From the NCBI GenBank assembly GCA_021432635.1, contig MU270068.1:248001-312000 (forward strand): a stretch of 64,000 bases of DNA, read 5' to 3'. The position numbers and the translations under genes were made by a program. This DNA is from Thozetella sp. PMI_491. Its lineage: Eukaryota > Ascomycota > Sordariomycetes > Chaetosphaeriales > Chaetosphaeriaceae. A model generated the notes under the pieces. That model worked only from the letters and a program-made list of their open reading frames with translations. It was not told the DNA's origin and searched no databases. Shown in pieces: positions 57,115 to 64,000 of the stretch (positions are counted from its first letter, which is position 1; each line of letters begins with the position of its first letter).

Positions 57115-59048
57115 GCCAACGCCTGCGCCCTGCATCGTGATGCTGCCTTGAAGCTCCGGGCTTGAGGCGCATATTGCATTTGTAGATGTTGAAACAGGTG
57201 CCCGACGGCCCAGCGCATAGAGAAATCGGCGGCGTTCGGGCAAATGCTTTGATCCCGACGGGTCGACTTTTGAAGGGGGGAAGAGTGCGAATTTTATGGA
57301 GAGATTAAACATTGCCGTGCTCTATGTTGAGCTCTGGATAAGACGAAAAATCTATGGCCTTTGGAGGAGACCAACAAGATAACCGCAATCCGCCTCAGCT
57401 TTCAAGCATCACCCACTGGACATACTTATTGAGGTATGGTTTTCACAGAAACCATTCCCTACTCTCACCCGACGCCGATTCCATCCGGACATATAGCAAG
57501 AGCAGCGACACGTTGACAAGACCAGCCGGAAGCTCTTGCCTACGAGCAATTGCCATGACCGAGATGGAGTGAAAAGGGAAGAGAAACGACCTTAGTTTTC
57601 CTTATGTTTCTGGACAGGATGTGGACTTCTGTGTCCGCCAGCCTCCAGGAGGTTCACGAAAGGGGAGAACGAAAATGGCGGTCTGACAGACCACCGATAC
57701 ATTACTGCAGCGTAGTTAGGCATGGTTCTAAACTAGTTCCTGAGACATAAGTCCCAGGCACGACCGTTGCCCTCAAGTTACGGAGAATAAATCTAGAGAC
57801 AATGAGCACCTGCAGACCCTACCAGTCGCATGTTACTTTACCGGGGATGTTATTACCAACTCGATAATGGCTCTCTCTGCTCTCTATCGACAATTCTTGT
57901 ACATGTACTTTGTAGGCTCTACAACCATCAGTTCGCGATGGCGCATGTGCAAATTGCCATTCCCGTAATCACGCTAACTTTCTTCACATCCCTACTCGAG
58001 GCAGAGAATGTAATGAAACAATGGCGGCTCGTTTGTTGAAGACGGTCGAATCCCTGGAAATGCGAGTGACGGTACTATAGTTGTCGGGAGAAGCTCGTGT
58101 TACGGCATCCGTGATCATGACGGATTTTCGGCTTGTGCCTCTTCACTGATGTGTACGAGGCCATTGCGCGATGCAACAATTCGTGGCGCCAGTGGCTATT
58201 GTCTCCGTGACTCGCCGTGTACCAGACTGCATTGCGGGAGGTAATGCGAAAGCAGAGCGAAAGCCAATGCCAAGTCGGCCAATCAGTAGGGCCAGAGCAA
58301 CTCGTACTTTGCAGAAACGCATTTCAAGTTCGTAGAGCTCTTGCTCACTACGCATCTATAATCCGACGTCTCTCGGCATCATCCAGGGTTGATGGTCCTT
58401 GACTACAGCATCGCAAGTGCCCGGCGCGGCCTTCTAAAATCTAGTTCCCAGAGAATTAGCACCTTTTTCAAACATTGCTGTCAGGTTAATGCATATGGAT
58501 TCCAAAATTTGTCAGACTGTTGAGCTTGATATACTTTGGTAATCAACATAGTGATTCAGTTGGCCGTTCTTAAGAAGAGTGATTCATCATACAAGGATGG
58601 TAAGGAAAAGCATATGCTGCTGGCATACGTACAGATACTTATGTTATGGCCATGAGAGCATGGCTGCGGGGGGACTCTGGGTCCTCGCCCGCGTCAAGAG
58701 GCGGCTGTTAGGTGGGAGAAGGAAGAAAATTCGCGTGGATGCGACGAAAAAGATTTCGAGGTTATATTTTAGATGCGGTCTTATGTAATCGGCCGGTGCG
58801 ATTTCGTGCATTGCCTCAGGCGAAAAAAAAAAATACCCCACCACTCCGGCCATGTTTTGCTGGACCGAGCGCCTTCCCCTCGATCCAGCTTGCCCAGTCA
58901 ACCACCAACAACAACTTTTCTCGATATTGGGTATCAACCGCCACCCACCCATTCCAGCCTCCTGATCTGCTCACGAGCGGAAAGCTACTGTACATCCCGC
59001 ATTCCTCTCTCGACCTAGTGTTCTCTACAGAAGACCAGAGTATCCAAG
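57115..59048. other. intergenic, promoter of NTF2
   Basis: No gene recognised. The last 200 bases (58850-59048) are C-rich, as for a core promoter. The 50-100 residue frames here are small and lack conserved motifs. Confidence 0.45.
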
Positions 59049-59818
59049 ATGGCCAGTAAGTGCGACGCCGACCTGCTGTTATCCCACATATCCTTTGCTA
59101 CCCCGCCATGCGCAATCTCCCGGACTGAGGCAACGGCCGACAGCTGACCCGCCATGATCTATAGACTTTGAGGATGTTGCGAGTAAGTGAAAACGCGCTC
59201 CCGGTCCAGAAGCCTCGGGAATGCTTTTCTACACCCTATCCTTCGATGCGCTCGCGCATAACAGGCTCCGACGCTAAACAGGTTGGGCTACACAGAGGAG
59301 TTCGTCGGGTTCTACTACAACACATTCGACGCGGATCGCAAGGGTTTGGCATCCCTCTATGTGAGCTGAACATGCCTTGTAATATGCGCGCCGCCGTGAC
59401 TAATAGGGGACGACAGCGGCCCAACTCCATGTTGACGTTTGAGTCTGCCTCCGTCCTCGGCAGCAACGCGATCGTTGAGAAGCTCGCAGTAAGCGCCTCA
59501 TGGGCTGTGGCCATCGTCCGTTACGTTCGCTAACCCGCGGGATTAGGGTCTCCCCTTCCAAAAGGTGAAGCATCAATTGGCGACCCTGGACGCCCAGCCC
59601 AGCCTCAACGACGGTGTCTTGATCCTGGTCACTGGCCAGCTGCTGGTATGTTTTTTGCTCCCTGCCACCCCGACTGGCAGCGTGGATCGATTCTAATCCC
59701 TACTCTCCAGGTCGACGAAGAGCAGCGCCCGATGAGCTATACCCAGACCTTCCACCTTCAGCGTGACGACCACGGCTACTTCGTTTACAACGATGTCTTC
59801 AAGCTCGTCTATGCTTAA
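59049..59818 (+). CDS. ntf2: nuclear transport factor 2 (NTF2)
   Basis: Small dimeric carrier that imports Ran-GDP through nuclear pores. Six exons: 59049-59055, 59165-59182, 59296-59360, 59417-59488, 59547-59645 and 59711-59818, giving 122 aa, the normal length. Exons 1 and 2 are only 7 and 18 nt. The joined protein begins MANFEDVAKEFVGFYYNTFD, then RKGLASLYRPNSMLTFESAS, GLPFQKVKHQLATLDAQPSL, VDEEQRPMSYTQTFHLQRDD and YFVYNDVFKLVYA, matching NTF2 through its whole length, including the conserved DAQP and FHL elements. All donors are GTRNGN and all joins keep one frame. Alternative acceptors upstream of exons 3 and 4 give frame breaks and were rejected. Confidence 0.95.
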
Positions 59819-61209
59819 GCGATCCGCGATGCCCGCGCAATAGTTCTAGGCTAGAGGACATGACGCTGGGAGCCTAGGACCTGGAAATAGAAGGAGAGGT
59901 CACGGCCGCGAGCGTTTTGAGGAAAGCGCCGGTTAGCTTTGAGTCCTGCGAGGGCTGGTTTGGTGAACTGTTACTAGAGAGCCATGTTGCTTCGCTCACC
60001 TGCATGGAGGGTTCTGAAAGGAGGTACCTATATGGCCTAGCTGAACTACAATCGTGAGACTCTTTTGGAGATAAAAAAGACATTCATGAGGTTTTTGGAG
60101 GGTCGGGCGCTGCAAATACGCCGCCGGCCCTAGTTGATGGAGTTGCCACCAGTGAGGCTCAGCCGCCAAGGTGTCCACGTAACGGATTATGTGTCGATCA
60201 AGAATGCCGCAACGCTCGGCCAGCACCGGACCTAACCATAATCGTTGCCTGGACGTTAGGCAGTATGATTATATGCCTACCTTCCTTGAGGTACAAGAGA
60301 TTGGGGTTCCCAGGTCCATATCCTACCCATCTAGGAACCTTACTCAACAAGAACGCAATTTCGGGCCTGCCAGAACCAACGTCTCCTCTGGCCCTCCGAC
60401 TCTCTGACCAAAACCTCCAGAGCGAGTTACTCTGCTGCCGCTAAAGAGGAAGATTCGTATTATATTGTTTGCATAGGTGCCGCGCCGGCAAGACCACCCG
60501 ATCCCGAGCTGCGGCGGCCAGTGCGCCGGCGTCCTTTCCGACCCCCGTGTTTGGGAAGTTGTTTCGAAAACTTCCCGAGATCTCCAGCAATTCGCGGGTT
60601 GTTAAGCATAGGTATCCCTGCGCCAAACCCGTCCCTTCACCAAACCTTCTGCACGACGCACAGTCGCCGATCCGGAAGGAAAAAGAGACGAGCGCGCAAA
60701 GGGAGCACAGTGTCGGGCCCACCAGCCTCCACCCTTCGCCTCGCCGCACTCCCAGCCAGTAAGCCTTCAGCCACCAGCACCCTTGCTCTCTCTGGCGTGG
60801 CCTTGGCTCCCCAGGGTCCAATCACCCAATCACCGGGTCAGCCTGCTCCACTCTAGTAGCGGATCAAAAGAACAACGTGCGACTTCCCCGGGCTCCAAGC
60901 TTCCTACTACATCATTCTCATCTCTCCAGATTCTCTAGCATCGAAGTCCATCTTCTGCTGCAGCATCTTCCCGCCGCGAACCCTGCAACTCCCCGAATTG
61001 CTTACCGGCGACTTCAGGACGGCAACGAAGCCACGCCCCCGCCTGTCTCCCATCCCCCGCCCGAGATTGAGCTCGCGAGGCTATCCGACAAGCTCCGGTC
61101 GAGCTTCGTATTCGTCAGCTTCAACGCCAACCCAACGGACGCCGTTTGGAGGCCCTGAACATTTACAGACTATTTTGAGGGGAGCAGCAGAACACACTGC
61201 AAAGTCAAG
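59819..61209. other. intergenic, TVP18 upstream region
   Basis: The NTF2 3' UTR on the left and the TVP18 promoter on the right. A 93-codon frame at 60877-61158 lies just upstream of TVP18 and could be 5' UTR or a uORF; no family signal. Confidence 0.45.
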
Positions 61210-62027
61210 ATGACGCTCAAGGAGGAGTTTGCGACGCGCAACTTCAGTATGCTTTCTCCCCCGGCTTGACCGTGAGATTTGGTCCCCGTGCCGTTGCTGA
61301 CATCTTCCAGGTATCTACGGACAATGGTGAGCCTCCATGCGACACCCATAGAACCCTCGTACTTGCCTCCGCTTTCTTGCTGGAAGATGGGATCGTCTGC
61401 GACATCACGTTCGCAGCCCGGCACACCCGTCCCGGACGGTGTGGGTGATGCAGCAATGCGGGACGAAGGAGGGAGAGGATGATGGACAACAGCTAACAAT
61501 TATTCCCTAGGCTCGGCGTCCTATCCATGATCCTGTGCTTTGCGCTTGGCATTGCTAACATCTTCACCTTCAATGTTCTGATCATCATCTTCAGCATCAT
61601 TGCTCTGTAAGTTCCCGCTTGATGCTCTCTCTGTCCCCTCTGATGCACTCACGGTCAAGGGGATCTTTCTCTCGGCTGCTTACTACCATAAATCTGCGTA
61701 ATACCGGCATCTAACCATAGCTATAGCGTCTCGTCATTCGTCATCCTCTTCATCGAGGTGCCTCTGCTCCTCCGCATCTGCCCGACCTCTTCAGGCTTTG
61801 ATGCTGCTATTCGCAGGATCTCGACCAACTACATGCGCGCCGGCGCCTACGGTGTCATGGCCATTGTGCAATGGCTGACACTGATCTTCGCCGTCACTAG
61901 CCTGATTGCCGTGGCCGTCTTCCTGACCATCACCGCGCTATGCTATCTCCTCGCCGGCGTCAAGGGCCAGGCCTTCGTCGGCAGCAAGACGCTCGGCGGC
62001 GCCGGCGTTGCGCAAATGATTGTATAA
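61210..62027 (+). CDS. TVP18: Golgi membrane protein TVP18
   Basis: Four-helix membrane protein of late-Golgi (Tlg2) vesicles. Four exons, 61210-61246, 61311-61326, 61511-61606 and 61727-62027, give 149 aa, the family length. Exon 2 is only 16 nt and encodes SIYGQ plus part of W. The joined N terminus reads MTLKEEFATRNFSIYGQWLG, followed by VLSMILCFALGIANIFTFNV, VSSFVILFIEVPLLLRICP and MRAGAYGVMAIVQWLTLIF, strongly matching fungal TVP18. Exon 4 uses the second of two acceptors 6 nt apart (CATAG and CTATAG); the other would add two residues (YS). Confidence 0.95.
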
Positions 62028-63741
62028 ATGGAACAGAGGATCTGGGCCCAGAGGCTTCCTAATTACGACTCCTCGCTATCGGGCCGCTAAGGCGAGGTCT
62101 CGGAAGCACGGAAGCTGGGTTGTCCGAAGGCCCAGGCGAGACAAGAGAGACGATGAGGGGATGCGAACGATCGGCTGCAGAGAGAGCAGCAGATGAGATG
62201 GCGGAAGGTGGATTCTGCTCGGAAATCGAGTCCTTTTACCGGACAGGGCGTGCGGATTGGAGCAAGGCCTCCTGGAATTCTTGCCGCAGGCAAATTTAGA
62301 GGAGGCAAAGCATTTTGTTGGTTACGGGTGGTTTGGCGTCCGAGGATTTGCTCTTTCCCTCCCAACAAGGATTGTATTCGCTCATGCGTATCGCGTTTGG
62401 TTTTTGATTCCAACTATGAACACGCCGGCCCAGCGTCTCACGGCCTTGCCCAACGTGGACAACGCAAGTGGCGACAGGGTCTGATACGGCCACAGGGGTG
62501 CTTGGGGGTATGAAAGGAAAATATGACGTGTTTACTTGGTGAGGTGCCTGCGCTGCCTAGGGAACTGGGAGATAATGATGAGATCTACCCTTCATGCCAC
62601 ACACGTGCGCTTACCCTCTCTGACTTGCCCTCTCTGACTGAGGCCGGTACTGTGTCTCCGTGTCAATATTCCTGTGATTTCACGTCGGAAGCTCGCCACT
62701 TAGGCTGTCCGCATACCACTGAATACCTACAGCTTGTAGCCCTGGCGTGCTATGATGTATACACTGGGTCTAGCTCGCGGTGAGGAGAACACTCGTACAA
62801 CTCTCCTAGGACATTGTTTCTAGATGGACTGGATGCATGTAGAGCACTATGCTTCGTACCACTCTGACGGTTCCTTGCTTCTGCCGGGCTGAGTTGCCTG
62901 GGATACTATCCTGCCTTCTACTTATTCTGTGAAGGGAGCCCAAACATGACGACCTTTTCTATATATATATTGGACGTATTACGGGGTGTTGACCTGGTGT
63001 GTGGGAGTAGATTCGACTTGCCGCATGCCCTTAGGGGCGACGTTCAAAACATAAGGTATGCGAGTGAGTGTTGGCAAAAATACACCCATGCGTACCCTAG
63101 GTGTCCATCTGACAGCTATACACTTGGGCATACTCCGTACTTCGGCCCGAGTGCCAAGTACTGTCTCCCGCCACCTAGTATGCAGTGCGACAAGTGGGCC
63201 AACGCCATGTGGTTATATTTGCTCATCCGACATGTTTCGGTCAGGCTCTCAGGGCAGAAGCCAGGAGTCTCATGGTCGAAAACAGTGCCCTCTCTCGGCT
63301 CCTCGGCGGTTTTGAATATGCTAGGCAGCGGCCGGCTATGTCTTGGGTACCCTTGCAGAAAACACGGGCTGAAAACACGGACTGAAGCCTCACATGGGGA
63401 CTTCCTGTTGATACACTAGGTCCTGTCTTGCCCTGCCCTGCCAATAACTTTATTCAAAATGCCAATCGGATGTGCACGTCCCCTTGCCCGCCGCCCCTTC
63501 CCGTTTATTTGCTTAGGAACTAGCATGCTTTTCTCGGCTGCCGCTGTCGACGAATGCCCCGTCATCTCTCCCCTGGGAGACCACCGCCACGCTGTAGCCG
63601 GCCTCGAAGTTACATTTCTGGGGCAACGGGGTCATTGAGGGGAAGGAGGCGTCTCTCGCCTCCTTCCTCCCAACAGATCATGACTCAAGATGAAAGAGAG
63701 ATAGGGGATTTAGTGGTTTTATTTTTATTTTTAATAAACCG

Positions 63742-63772
<31 letters not shown>

Positions 63773-64000
63773 ACCACGACGTTATTCGGAAGGACTAAAA
63801 GGGGAACGGGCTAGGAGAGAAAGGGAACGTGGCGGGACCCCGACATGGAAGCAGGAAGGGGGGGCGCTCCGTTTGTCTAAAAAATCCTATGGTCGAGGAA
63901 ACTTTCCTCTTTCTCCAACTGCCGGCTCGCTGGTGCCTAACCAGCGGCGCCCAAGCTCGTCGTCAGCTTCTTCCGGGCAAAGGGGGTCGAAAGGGGGAGG
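62028..64000. other. gene-free right flank with homopolymer tract
   Basis: No recognisable gene. The 157-codon frame at 62946-63419 has no family character. A C21-A11 tract is at 63742-63773. Confidence 0.45.
63742..63773 (+). repeat. C21-A11 homopolymer tract
   Basis: Twenty-one C residues in a row are followed by eleven A residues. The minus strand reads T11-G21, the longest G run in the window. Confidence 0.9.

Noticed and set aside
1-64000. CRISPR array, bacterial operon or biosynthetic gene cluster
   Set aside because: No repeat-spacer pattern; genes have introns and unrelated housekeeping roles; no PKS, NRPS or terpene synthase motif seen.

Overview
This window is nuclear chromosomal DNA of a filamentous ascomycete, most likely a sordariomycete (Sordariales/Chaetomiaceae-like; inferred from gene content and style, not from an alignment). 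The evidence is short 55-90 nt spliceosomal introns with GTRNGT donors, CTAAC/CTAAT-type branch sites and YAG acceptors, pyrimidine-rich core promoters, long intergenic spaces, and a set of conserved eukaryotic housekeeping genes. There is no operon, CRISPR array, rRNA gene or recognisable intact transposon. Exon structures below were built by hand; in every multi-exon model the phases add up to one open frame.

Left part (1-20 kb): a 3.7 kb gene-free stretch; a minus-strand U2SURP/SR140-like splicing factor (RRM, SURP, CID); a plus-strand FAD-dependent amine/amino-acid oxidase of the fructosyl amine/saccharopine oxidase type; TATA-binding protein on the minus strand (3 coding exons, 254 aa); a 4 kb region with only unsupported small ORFs; mitochondrial ETF-ubiquinone oxidoreductase (2 exons, 636 aa); and a Dal5/Tna1-like MFS anion transporter (3 exons, 542 aa).

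Middle part (20-41 kb): a 7-exon, 1299-aa gene that joins an N-terminal serine alpha/beta-hydrolase domain (SesB/DUF676-like, AHSIGG elbow) to a C-terminal CorA-type two-helix membrane module with a GMN motif. This is the most unusual gene in the window. Next comes a degraded RNase H-like gene with three in-frame stops and a frameshift, then NOT1, the scaffold of the CCR4-NOT deadenylase (4 exons, 2189 aa), then about 5.5 kb without a convincing gene, then a GDS1-type nuclear protein.

Right part (41-64 kb): a divergent pair of an OMS1-type mitochondrial methyltransferase and an IMPACT/UPF0029-domain protein, an F-BAR/SH3 cytokinesis protein (Imp2/Cdc15/Hof1 type), seipin, a DUF7918-like nuclear protein, NTF2 (6 exons, two of them microexons), and TVP18 (4 exons, one of 16 nt). 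The last 2 kb is non-coding and holds a C21-A11 tract.

The genes do not form a pathway or a secondary-metabolite cluster. They are mostly independent core functions: transcription initiation (TBP), splicing (U2SURP), mRNA decay (NOT1), nuclear import (NTF2), respiration (ETF-QO, OMS1), lipid droplets (seipin), Golgi (TVP18) and septation (F-BAR). The accessory features are the hydrolase-CorA fusion, the transporter, the FAD oxidase and the RNase H pseudogene.
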